A DNA stretch of 6,430 nucleotides, taken from contig UQNI01000076.1 of NCBI GenBank assembly GCA_900542375.1, positions 1 to 6,430 of the forward strand. Direction: 5' to 3'. Below are positions 1 to 5,746 of the stretch, piece after piece. The notes beneath the pieces are model-generated. The model saw nothing but the letters and a program-made list of their open reading frames with translations. It did no database searches and was not told the origin of the DNA. How positions within the stretch are numbered: the stretch's first letter is position 1; each line of letters starts with the position of its first letter. Position numbers and translations under genes: made by a program. Origin of the DNA: an uncultured Oscillospiraceae bacterium (GTDB lineage Bacteria > Bacillota > Clostridia > Oscillospirales > Acutalibacteraceae).

Positions 1-401
1 TGGTTGTTTCCCGCGATGTTACTTGGATGCTGCAAGATGCAGAAGGAGTTTTAAAAGAATGGTATCGTGTCACGAAAAAAGGCGGAAAAGTTCTGTACTT
101 TGATGCCAATTGGTACTACTATTTATTTAATGAAAATGAAAAAAAGAAACATTTGGAAAACCAAAAGATGGTCCGGGAAAAAGGCGGATTTATTTATAAT
201 AAATCAAAAATTATGGAAAATTTAGCAAAGGTATTGCCATTATCACAAACATTCAGACCTGATTGGGATAGAGAAACATTACCTACGTTGGGATACCACA
301 ACATTGTGACCATTTCCAACGTCAATTCCATTGTATATACCGAAAAAGAGCAAATACAATATGCAAGCAAACCTGAGTTTTTAGTGGTAGCCGAAAAATA
401 A
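1..401 (+). CDS. Class I SAM-dependent methyltransferase, C-terminal part (5' end outside window)
   Basis: This open frame runs in from the left edge (first whole codon at 3) and stops at TAA 399-401, giving 132 visible residues. The start and the SAM-binding glycine motif lie outside the window. The ATG at 27 is internal, because similarity to the next gene continues upstream of it. The visible part begins in the Rossmann-fold strand VVSRDVTW. It continues through the KKGG turn (the usual 'PGG' of Methyltransf_11/25 proteins) and the aromatic block LYFDANWYY, and ends in a tail with RPDWD and SKPEFLVVAEK. It aligns without gaps to residues 122-253 of the complete methyltransferase at 597-1358, with about 74 of 132 residues identical by hand count. 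The family transfers a methyl group from S-adenosylmethionine; the acceptor is unknown. A terminator follows directly, so this is the last gene of its transcript. Family call is firm through the paralog; substrate is unknown. Confidence 0.88.
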   Translation, partial: VVSRDVTWMLQDAEGVLKEWYRVTKKGGKVLYFDANWYYYLFNENEKKKHLENQKMVREKGGFIYNKSKIMENLAKVLPLSQTFRPDWDRETLPTLGYHNIVTISNVNSIVYTEKEQIQYASKPEFLVVAEK

Positions 402-411
402 TATATTTTTT

Positions 412-457
412 AAAGACTGTTCCTTATGTAACAACAAGGAACAGTCTTTTTCGTTTT
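412..457 (+). terminator. Rho-independent terminator after the first methyltransferase
   Basis: A perfect 14-bp inverted repeat (412-425 AAAGACTGTTCCTT, 436-449 its reverse complement) encloses a 10-nt loop, and a T-rich tract follows (TTTTT at 447-451, then CG and TTTT). It begins 10 nt after the stop codon at 401. The left flank read on the minus strand is A-rich rather than T-rich, so termination is expected mainly for + strand transcripts. It separates the two methyltransferase paralogs into different transcription units. Confidence 0.92.
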
Positions 458-460
458 ATG

Positions 461-476
461 TTATCGTTATTGATAA
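461..476. repeat. Small dyad TTATC-N6-GATAA in the leader, possible operator
   Basis: TTATC at 461-465 and GATAA at 472-476 form a 5-bp inverted repeat with a 6-nt spacer, just upstream of the promoter candidates. In AT-rich DNA such a dyad is expected by chance fairly often. Its position would suit a repressor or activator site, but I do not recognise a named box. Its arms point the opposite way from a canonical Fur core. Confidence 0.2.
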
Positions 477-479
477 AAT

Positions 480-508
480 TTGCGCAATATGCTCGGACAT
501 TTTATAAT
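480..508 (+). promoter_or_regulatory. Possible second sigma-A promoter (weak -35, perfect -10)
   Basis: TATAAT at 503-508 is a perfect -10 hexamer. A 17-bp spacer separates it from TTGCGC at 480-485, which keeps only the TTG of a -35 box. There is no TG extension. It would start transcription near 515 and yield a longer leader for the methyltransferase-importer operon. It is less convincing than the element at 518-545. Confidence 0.3.
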
Positions 509-517
509 CATGTGTTT

Positions 518-545
518 TTGGAGGTAATCTTAACGATGTTATAAT
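518..545 (+). promoter_or_regulatory. Likely sigma-A promoter with extended -10 for the methyltransferase-importer operon
   Basis: TGTTATAAT at 537-545 is an extended -10 element (TG at 537-538, one base, then a perfect TATAAT at 540-545). A partial -35, TTGGAG at 518-523, lies 16 bp upstream. Extended -10 promoters tolerate weak -35 boxes. Initiation would fall near 552, leaving a leader of about 45 nt before the ATG at 597. It sits directly downstream of a terminator and upstream of the first gene of the six-gene run, where an operon promoter is expected. Confidence 0.6.
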
Positions 546-582
546 ACAAATAACGTTGATATGTGTTTTATTATTGTGATTT

Positions 583-589
583 GGGGGAG
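583..589 (+). promoter_or_regulatory. Ribosome binding site that sets the methyltransferase start at 597
   Basis: GGGGGAG at 583-589 lies 7 nt before ATG 597. The in-frame ATG at 561 has no comparable site and would fall only about 9 nt after the predicted transcription start, so 597 is preferred. Confidence 0.85.
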
Positions 590-596
590 AAAAACT

Positions 597-1358
597 ATGC
601 GGAATCAACAATTACAGACAGATTATACAGAGGATATGGTCGGTTACTGGAAAGAGCGTTCACATACCTATAGCAAAGATAACCGCAGTCAGTTAGAAAA
701 TGAGAAAAAGACTGTATGGGAGAATCTAATTTTATCTAATACTACCCAGGAAAAACAATTAAACATTCTGGATGTAGGAACAGGTCCCGGTTTTTTTGCG
801 GTGCTGCTTGCTCAAAAGGGACATCACGTTACGGCAGTGGATGTCAGTGCTGATATGCTGGAACGTGCAAAAGAAAATTTAGATTATTATCAGGTACATG
901 CAGACTTAAGGTTACTGGATGGAAATGATTTACCTTTTTCAGACGATACATTTGATTTGGTGATTTCACGAGATGTAACATGGACACTTCAACAACCGGA
1001 AGAGACACTTTTGGAATGGAAACGTGTAGCAAAGCCTGGAGGACAAATTTTGTATTTTGACGCAAACTGGTATTATCATCTTTTTGATGAAGAATGGATG
1101 AAATTACATCTTGAAAACGAAAAGATAAAAAGTCAAAATGGGCTTCCTATTCATGATAAAGGAAAAGTAATGGAAGAAATCGCAAGAGAACTTCCAATGT
1201 CCAAAAGGTTAAGACCAACATGGGATTTAGATGAATTACCTCAGTTGGGTTTTCGTAATGTAAAAGCCTTGAAAAATCTGAATTCAGTTATCTATACGGA
1301 AGAAGAGCAATTAAAATATAGAAGTAAACCGGAATTTCTGGTAATCGCTGAAAAATAA
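597..1358 (+). CDS. Class I SAM-dependent methyltransferase, small-molecule type
   Basis: The protein has 253 residues, a normal size for a single-domain Methyltransf_11/25-type enzyme with a C-terminal extension. Motif I is LDVGTGPG (58-65), the SAM-binding glycine loop. The acidic residue after the second strand is D82 in AVDVS. The post-II region is DGNDLPF (108-114) followed by FDLVISRDVTW, and the PGG turn is at 147-149. Next comes the aromatic block LYFDANWYY (152-160), conserved in the upstream paralog and probably part of the acceptor pocket or lid. The tail carries RPTWD and SKPEFLVIAEK. No membrane segment or signal peptide is visible, so it should be cytosolic. The acceptor is unknown. 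Only 24 nt separate it from the importer permease, which suggests cotranscription and a role linked to the imported compound (inference). An RNA or protein methyltransferase is less likely because no RNA-binding domain is seen. A longer start at 561 is possible but poorly supported. Confidence 0.92.
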   Translation: MRNQQLQTDYTEDMVGYWKERSHTYSKDNRSQLENEKKTVWENLILSNTTQEKQLNILDVGTGPGFFAVLLAQKGHHVTAVDVSADMLERAKENLDYYQVHADLRLLDGNDLPFSDDTFDLVISRDVTWTLQQPEETLLEWKRVAKPGGQILYFDANWYYHLFDEEWMKLHLENEKIKSQNGLPIHDKGKVMEEIARELPMSKRLRPTWDLDELPQLGFRNVKALKNLNSVIYTEEEQLKYRSKPEFLVIAEK

Positions 1359-1382
1359 GAGAAGGGAACGTAAAGACAATCA

Positions 1383-2336
1383 ATGATTAAAAAAGGTATT
1401 TTACGCATTGTAAATGTTGTCATTGTATTAATCGGTATTACCTTTTTATCTTTTTCTCTATTGTATTTGGCGCCCGGTGATCCGGCTGAAACGTACATAC
1501 GCGGCGGCGATGGAAATGCAGGTACGGTTTCAGAGGAAGCCATCCAAGCACAGAGAGAAAAGTGGGGATTGGACAAACCTTTCTTTGTACAGTATTTTAA
1601 TTGGCTTGGTAATATTTTGAGAGGTAATTTTGGAGAATCTTATACTACGAATCGGCCTGTACTCGAAGAGATTGGTTCTAAAATTGGTCCTACCTTGATT
1701 TTATCTGTTGCAGCTTTATTTGTTACATTATTAATTTCAATTCCTCTGGGTGTGCTATGCGCACTTTATAAAGATAGACTGCTGGACAATATTTGCAGAG
1801 TATTTTCTTTTATCGGAATTGCGGTGCCATCGTTTTTATCATCGTTACTGTTGCTTTACTTTTTTGCAATTCAATTAAATTGGCTTCCGGTGGTGAGTAA
1901 AGGTGGATTTCAAGGCTTAATTTTACCGGTCACAGTGTTAACAATACAGTGTTCGGCAAAATTTATTCGTCAGGTTAGGTCTATTGTACTGGAGCAAATG
2001 AATCAGGAATATGTACGTGGTGCTATTGCGCGAGGTGTAACAAAGTCCAAAATATTATTCTCGCATGTTTTACGCAATGCATGGCTTCCAATTATTACAT
2101 TAATCGGCATTTATTTTGGTGTTTTCCTTAGTGGTGCAGCCATTGTTGAAACTATTTTTTCATGGCAAGGTATTGGACAACTTGCAGTAGAGGCTGTTGG
2201 AAGGAAAGATTACCCTGTAATACAAGCGATTATTTTGTGGCTTGGTGTTTTATATGTAGCTGTAAACTTTTTGGTAGACCTGTCTTATTCCCTTCTCGAT
2301 CCGCGTGTGCGGCTTGGAAAGGGGGAAAACAAATGA
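1383..2336 (+). CDS. Peptide/nickel-class ABC importer permease, DppB/NikB type
   Basis: The protein has 317 residues, typical for this family. It shows the family N-terminal segment with APGDPA (30-35) and an extracellular loop (about 36-100) with WGLDKPFFVQY. About six hydrophobic helices are seen near 10-30, 104-126, 138-163, 176-190, 233-257 and 278-302. The cytoplasmic EAA-type coupling loop (about 210-232, YVRGAIARG onward) ends in HVLRNAWLP and would contact an ATPase. The C-terminus carries the family motif LLDPRVR. With the next permease it should form the membrane channel. An in-frame TAA at 1371-1373 rules out a longer protein, so ATG 1383 is the start. The only Shine-Dalgarno-like stretch, GAAGGGAA at 1361-1368, lies 14 nt away, so initiation may be modest or coupled to the upstream methyltransferase. 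Family call is firm; substrate class (nickel complex, peptide or other) is not decided. Confidence 0.95.
   Translation: MIKKGILRIVNVVIVLIGITFLSFSLLYLAPGDPAETYIRGGDGNAGTVSEEAIQAQREKWGLDKPFFVQYFNWLGNILRGNFGESYTTNRPVLEEIGSKIGPTLILSVAALFVTLLISIPLGVLCALYKDRLLDNICRVFSFIGIAVPSFLSSLLLLYFFAIQLNWLPVVSKGGFQGLILPVTVLTIQCSAKFIRQVRSIVLEQMNQEYVRGAIARGVTKSKILFSHVLRNAWLPIITLIGIYFGVFLSGAAIVETIFSWQGIGQLAVEAVGRKDYPVIQAIILWLGVLYVAVNFLVDLSYSLLDPRVRLGKGENK
2321..2325 (+). promoter_or_regulatory. Ribosome binding site that sets the second permease start at 2333
   Basis: GGGGG at 2321-2325 within AAAGGGGGAAAA lies 7 nt before ATG 2333. That ATG overlaps the TGA of the preceding permease (ATGA at 2333-2336), the usual sign of translational coupling. 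It excludes the longer in-frame reading from 2162, whose first 57 residues read through the upstream gene and do not resemble the family. Confidence 0.85.
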
Positions 2337-3175
2337 GTTATCTCATAAAATCGCGCAGAAAAAAAGAGAGAAAAAAGCGTCCCCAAATACTTCTGTACAT
2401 TATGATAGCATGCATTATTACATTATTTCTGGTAGCGGTTTTAGCGCCTGTCATTGCACCCAATGACCCCTATAAGACAGACTTGATGAATCAACTGCAA
2501 GGGCCGTCGGAACAATACCCGTTTGGTACTGATAATTTAGGACGTTGTATTTTATCACGGCTGCTATATGGTGCTACCACTTCTATTTTTTCCAGTTTAG
2601 GCATTACTGCTATTGTATTTATCATAGGAACTGTATTGGGAGTAATTGCAGGCTATTTCGGTGGCGTATTTGATATTGTTATTTCTAAAATCACTACTGT
2701 TTTTCAGGCATTTCCGCGTTTGATTTTTGCCATTGCAATAGCAGGTGTTTTAGGAATTGGAATTGGTAACACCATATTTGCGTTGTGTGCCATGTGCTGG
2801 ACAGAATATGCCAGATTGTCACGCAGTTTGGTGCTGTCCGTAAAAGAAAGGACTTATATAAAAGCCGCAAGAGTTTGCGGTGAAAATCATTTTATCATAT
2901 TGATAAAACATGTATTTCCCAACATTTTTCCATCATTAATTATTACATCTATGTTGAATATAGGCGCTATGTTAATGGAAGTATCAGCGCTTTCTTACTT
3001 AGGACTGGGCGTAAAAACTCCAATGGCTGAATGGGGAGATATGATGAATTTAGGAAAAGCATATTTGCAAACAAATCCTTGGTTGGTTTTTATACCGGGT
3101 ATTGCAATTTTTGTCGCAGTGGTAATCTTTAATTTGTTTGGAGAAAAGCTGCGAGATGCTTTAGATTTAAAATAA
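2333..3175 (+). CDS. Peptide/nickel-class ABC importer permease, DppC/NikC type
   Basis: The protein has 280 residues, usual for DppC/NikC. A strongly basic N-terminal tail (residues 7-16 mostly K and R) precedes the first helix (18-42), which ends in the family segment LAPVIAPNDP. Next comes the periplasmic-side signature PFGTDNLGR (63-71). Further helices lie near 85-108, 122-140, 142-157, 198-220 and 250-270. The EAA coupling loop (175-197) reads YIKAARVCG and ends in HVFPN. The late motifs SYLGLGV (221-227), EWGDMM (233-238) and the C-terminal LRDALDLK are characteristic. One oddity is that the usual Asp after FGTDxxGR is Cys72. It overlaps the upstream permease by 4 nt, so the two are almost certainly translated in balance to form the heterodimeric channel. 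Family call is firm; the substrate is not readable from this subunit. Confidence 0.95.
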   Translation: MSYLIKSRRKKERKKRPQILLYIMIACIITLFLVAVLAPVIAPNDPYKTDLMNQLQGPSEQYPFGTDNLGRCILSRLLYGATTSIFSSLGITAIVFIIGTVLGVIAGYFGGVFDIVISKITTVFQAFPRLIFAIAIAGVLGIGIGNTIFALCAMCWTEYARLSRSLVLSVKERTYIKAARVCGENHFIILIKHVFPNIFPSLIITSMLNIGAMLMEVSALSYLGLGVKTPMAEWGDMMNLGKAYLQTNPWLVFIPGIAIFVAVVIFNLFGEKLRDALDLK

Positions 3176-3182
3176 TTTCATT

Positions 3183-3188
3183 AAGGAG
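3183..3188 (+). promoter_or_regulatory. Strong ribosome binding site for the solute-binding lipoprotein
   Basis: AAGGAG at 3183-3188 sits 8 nt before ATG 3197 in a 21-nt intergenic gap. It is the closest of the operon's sites to consensus in both sequence and spacing, which fits the usual excess of binding protein over permease. I see no separate promoter in the gap. Confidence 0.75.
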
Positions 3189-3196
3189 ATTTCATT

Positions 3197-4774
3197 ATGA
3201 AAAAAGTAGTTTCATTGTGTTTGGCTGCGGTTTTGGCAGCCGGCATTTTAGCAGGCTGTGGTTCAGGAGGTACTTCGGAGGAGAATACCGGAACTGCGTC
3301 CACATCACAAACAGCGGGCGTTTCCAGTATGGTGTTTGCAGATACGCAATCCCCAACCAATTTGGATTGTGCCGTTGGATGGAATGGCTGGTATACTTCC
3401 CGTTATGGTATTACAGAAACATTATTCAATTTGGACAAAGAAATGAAAGCAAAACCTTGGCTTGCCAAATCGTGTGAAGCCGTAGATGATACCACATGGA
3501 AAATCACTTTAAGAGATGATGTGACATTCCAAAACGGTAAGAAAATGACAGCACAATCCGTAATTGACTCTTGGAACCGTACTATGAAAATTAATACAAG
3601 ATTGAACGAACTATTATTTATTGATTCTATGACAGCAGACAGTGAGACGGTTCTAACTGTAAAAACAACAAAACCGGTTCCTGCATTTGAATCAAATTTG
3701 TGTGATCCTATTGCAAGTATTACAGATGTAAACTCAGGTACAAATCCGGAAACCAATCCGGTAGGTACAGGTCCATATATGGCTGTGAACTACGATGTAA
3801 AAAAACAATGCAATGTAAAACGATATGATGGGTATTGGGGAGGAACTCCTAAGCTGGAAACCGCAACCTTTAATATCATTGCAGATCCCAGCGCATTAGC
3901 AATGGCGCAACAATCAGGTGAAAGTGATGTGTCTTTAACTATTCCATCTACGAGTTTATCTTTATTTGACAATAATTCTAACTATGTAGTTGACGGTGCA
4001 ACCGGTTCCCGCGGTCAAGTTATGTTTATCAACTTTAAAAATGAATTCTTACAGGATATCAATGTTCGTAAAGCTTTGAGCATGTGCATTGATAAAGAGA
4101 GTTATGCCAAAGGTTTAAATAAAGGCGCTTCTGAACCGGCAAATGGTTTATTCCCGGATTCTTTTGACTTTGGAGGCAAAGATTTAAAAGGTTATTCATA
4201 CGACTTGGAAGGCGCTAAAAAATTATTGGATGAAGCGGGTTATCAAGATACAGACGGAGACGGTATTGTAGAAAAAGACGGAAAACCACTTTCTTTACGT
4301 ATTTGTACTTACAGCACAAAAGCAGAATTACCGGTATTTAGCCAAGCTTTGGCAGATGCAGCAAAACAAATAGGTATTGACATTCAAATTGATATAGAAG
4401 CTTATGACGCAATTGTAGACCGTCAGGAAAATGGTAATTTCGACTTAATGTTAATCAGCTTTACAATGTGTCCTGAAGGTGACCCCCAGTATTTCTGTGA
4501 CCTTGCCTTTAAAACCGACGGAAGCAGTAACTATGGCAACTATTCCAATGCCGAAGTTGACGCTTTAATTGACCAATTGGATCAAGAATTTGACCAAGAA
4601 AAACGTGTTTCTTTGGCAAAAGAGATTCAGCAGAAAATTTTAGATGATGCAGGATTTATTGTATTTGGTCATGCGAAATTTACCAATGTCTTAAAATCAT
4701 CTGTAAGTGGTTGTGAAACCAATCCTTCTGAATATTATTTAATTACAGCTGAAACTACTATGTCAAAAGCATAA
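3197..4774 (+). CDS. Solute-binding lipoprotein, family 5 (peptide/nickel class)
   Basis: The protein has 525 residues, typical for SBP_bac_5. A lipoprotein signal peptide (KK at 2-3, hydrophobic 4-19) ends in the lipobox LAGC with Cys21 as the lipid anchor. A Ser/Thr/Gly-rich linker (22-44) follows, so the protein should sit on the outer face of the membrane and deliver cargo to the two permeases. Family segments include ETLFNLDKEM (74-83), PWLA (87-90), WKITLRDDVTFQNGK (101-115), VGTGPY (189-194), INVRKALSMCIDK (288-300), a DTDGDG loop (351-356) common in this family, and GDPQYF (428-433). The ETLF...PWLA arrangement reminds me of the NikA-like subgroup, but residues that would fix nickel or peptide binding cannot be assigned by eye. 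The predicted mature protein has nine cysteines besides the lipidated one, unusual for an exported binding protein. Its place after both permeases gives the order B-C-A-D-F. Confidence 0.95.
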   Translation: MKKVVSLCLAAVLAAGILAGCGSGGTSEENTGTASTSQTAGVSSMVFADTQSPTNLDCAVGWNGWYTSRYGITETLFNLDKEMKAKPWLAKSCEAVDDTTWKITLRDDVTFQNGKKMTAQSVIDSWNRTMKINTRLNELLFIDSMTADSETVLTVKTTKPVPAFESNLCDPIASITDVNSGTNPETNPVGTGPYMAVNYDVKKQCNVKRYDGYWGGTPKLETATFNIIADPSALAMAQQSGESDVSLTIPSTSLSLFDNNSNYVVDGATGSRGQVMFINFKNEFLQDINVRKALSMCIDKESYAKGLNKGASEPANGLFPDSFDFGGKDLKGYSYDLEGAKKLLDEAGYQDTDGDGIVEKDGKPLSLRICTYSTKAELPVFSQALADAAKQIGIDIQIDIEAYDAIVDRQENGNFDLMLISFTMCPEGDPQYFCDLAFKTDGSSNYGNYSNAEVDALIDQLDQEFDQEKRVSLAKEIQQKILDDAGFIVFGHAKFTNVLKSSVSGCETNPSEYYLITAETTMSKA

Positions 4775-4788
4775 AAGGTTCTTATAAT

Positions 4789-5739
4789 ATGAAGTTATTG
4801 AATGTTGACTCTTTAAGCGTTTCCTATTCTCATATACCTACTGTAAAAGATATTAGTTTTTCTATCAGCCCGGGTGAGATTGTTGGTTTGGTAGGAGAAA
4901 GCGGTTGCGGAAAAAGTACTTTACTGCGTACGCTGATGATGTTAATGGAGGAAAACTGTCAAATTGATAAAGGCGCTGTTTTCTTTGAAGAAACCGATTT
5001 GACAAAGTTATCTGAAAAAGAACTCCGCTTACTTCGTGGGAAAGATATTGTAATGATATTTCAGAATGCAGCTTTATCCAGTAATCCTCTTCATAAAATT
5101 GGGCATCAGTTTTACGAAACCATTACGAGCCATTCAGGGAAAATGTCCAAAAAGGAATGTTATGCAAAGGCGGAAGATATCTTAAAAAAATTAAAGTTTA
5201 AAGAACCAAAACGTATTTTAAATAGCTATCCGTTTGAGCTTTCCGGCGGTATGAATCAGAGAGTGGCTCTGGCTTTAGCAATTTTGATGAATCCCAAACT
5301 AATATTGGCCGATGAACCTACCAGTGCATTGGATGTTACCGTACAGGCACAGGTCATAAAACAAATGCGTCAATTGAGAGAATCATATCATACTGCTATG
5401 TTAGTAGTCACTCATAATATGGGAGTAGTAGCACAGCTGTGTGATAAAGTAGGAGTACTGTATGCCGGTAGAATCGTGGAGTGGGGAAGTGTAGAAGACA
5501 TTTTGGAGCATCCAAAGCATCCTTATACACAGGCGCTTATTTCTGCGATACCTGAGATGAATGGTGAAGACCCAACCGGGATTCCGGGTTCTCCAAAAGA
5601 ATTTACGAAAGAAGAAATCGGTTGTGATTTTGCTCCCCGCTGTACCAAAGCAAAAGAAAATTGTGCATGTGTGGTACCGGAAAAGGTTGTACTTTCTGAT
5701 GAGCATTGGGCTTTATGTCCTTATTGCAGGGAGGAGTGA
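4789..5739 (+). CDS. ABC importer ATPase, DppD/OppD/NikD type with C-terminal four-cysteine domain
   Basis: The protein has 316 residues, the usual length for DppD/OppD. Walker A is GESGCGKST (36-44), the Q-loop Gln is Q92, the ABC signature is LSGGMNQR (151-158), Walker B is LILADEP (171-177) with catalytic E176, the D-loop is SALD (179-182) and the switch His is H209. All catalytic residues are present. The segment after the Q-loop, FQNAALSSNP, departs from the common FQDPMTSLNP form, and H209 is followed by Asn instead of the common Asp. After the nucleotide domain comes the oligopeptide-transporter C-terminal domain, HPYTQALISAIP (244-255). Cys279, Cys285, Cys292 and Cys310 follow in the spacing known to bind a 4Fe-4S cluster in DppD-type ATPases. 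Two more cysteines are at 294 and 313. AAAAGG at 4773-4778, overlapping the previous stop codon, serves as ribosome binding site. It should power import together with the next ATPase. Confidence 0.95.
   Translation: MKLLNVDSLSVSYSHIPTVKDISFSISPGEIVGLVGESGCGKSTLLRTLMMLMEENCQIDKGAVFFEETDLTKLSEKELRLLRGKDIVMIFQNAALSSNPLHKIGHQFYETITSHSGKMSKKECYAKAEDILKKLKFKEPKRILNSYPFELSGGMNQRVALALAILMNPKLILADEPTSALDVTVQAQVIKQMRQLRESYHTAMLVVTHNMGVVAQLCDKVGVLYAGRIVEWGSVEDILEHPKHPYTQALISAIPEMNGEDPTGIPGSPKEFTKEEIGCDFAPRCTKAKENCACVVPEKVVLSDEHWALCPYCREE
5729..5736 (+). promoter_or_regulatory. Ribosome binding site that sets the second ATPase start at 5747
   Basis: GGGAGGAG at 5729-5736 lies inside the end of the preceding ATPase gene, 10 nt before ATG 5747. 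No other plausible start codon is seen in this frame nearby, and the protein begins with the expected MELLEVENL strand. Confidence 0.8.
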
Positions 5740-5746
5740 ATATTGT

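Noticed and set aside
536..544. Two-codon leader ORF (ATG TTA TAA) preceded by GGAGG at 520-524
   Set aside because: It overlaps the extended -10 element, so it would lie upstream of the predicted transcription start. The spacing of 11 nt is long, and nothing suggests a regulatory leader peptide.
561..596. Longer N-terminus for the complete methyltransferase from ATG 561
   Set aside because: There is no good ribosome binding site before 561, while GGGGGAG lies 7 nt before ATG 597. The extra residues do not resemble the family.
844..1065. Minus-strand open frames here and at 1292-1576, 3403-3756, 3790-3972, 5401-5827 and 6015-6218
   Set aside because: All lie largely or wholly antisense to well-supported genes. 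They have no recognisable family motifs and no convincing ribosome binding sites.
2162..2332. Extended start for the second permease
   Set aside because: It would read 57 residues through the upstream permease gene in another frame. ATG 2333 has a strong ribosome binding site and the classic ATGA overlap.
3197..3477. Short + strand frames at 3217-3477 and 3258-3446 inside the binding-protein gene
   Set aside because: They are out-of-frame shadows of the lipoprotein coding sequence with no domain signal.
4247..4264. DTDGDG loop in the binding protein as an EF-hand or dockerin calcium site
   Set aside because: This short loop is a recurrent insertion in family 5 binding proteins. There is no paired helix-loop-helix or second dockerin repeat.
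4783..4788. TATAAT just before the first ATPase start, as an internal promoter
   Set aside because: No recognisable -35 box or TG extension accompanies it. It abuts the start codon, and such hexamers are common in AT-rich DNA.
4891..4919. 29-nt segment repeated with one mismatch at 5861-5889
   Set aside because: Both copies encode the VGESGCGKST Walker A loop of the paired ATPases, so the match follows from protein conservation, not from a mobile or regulatory repeat.
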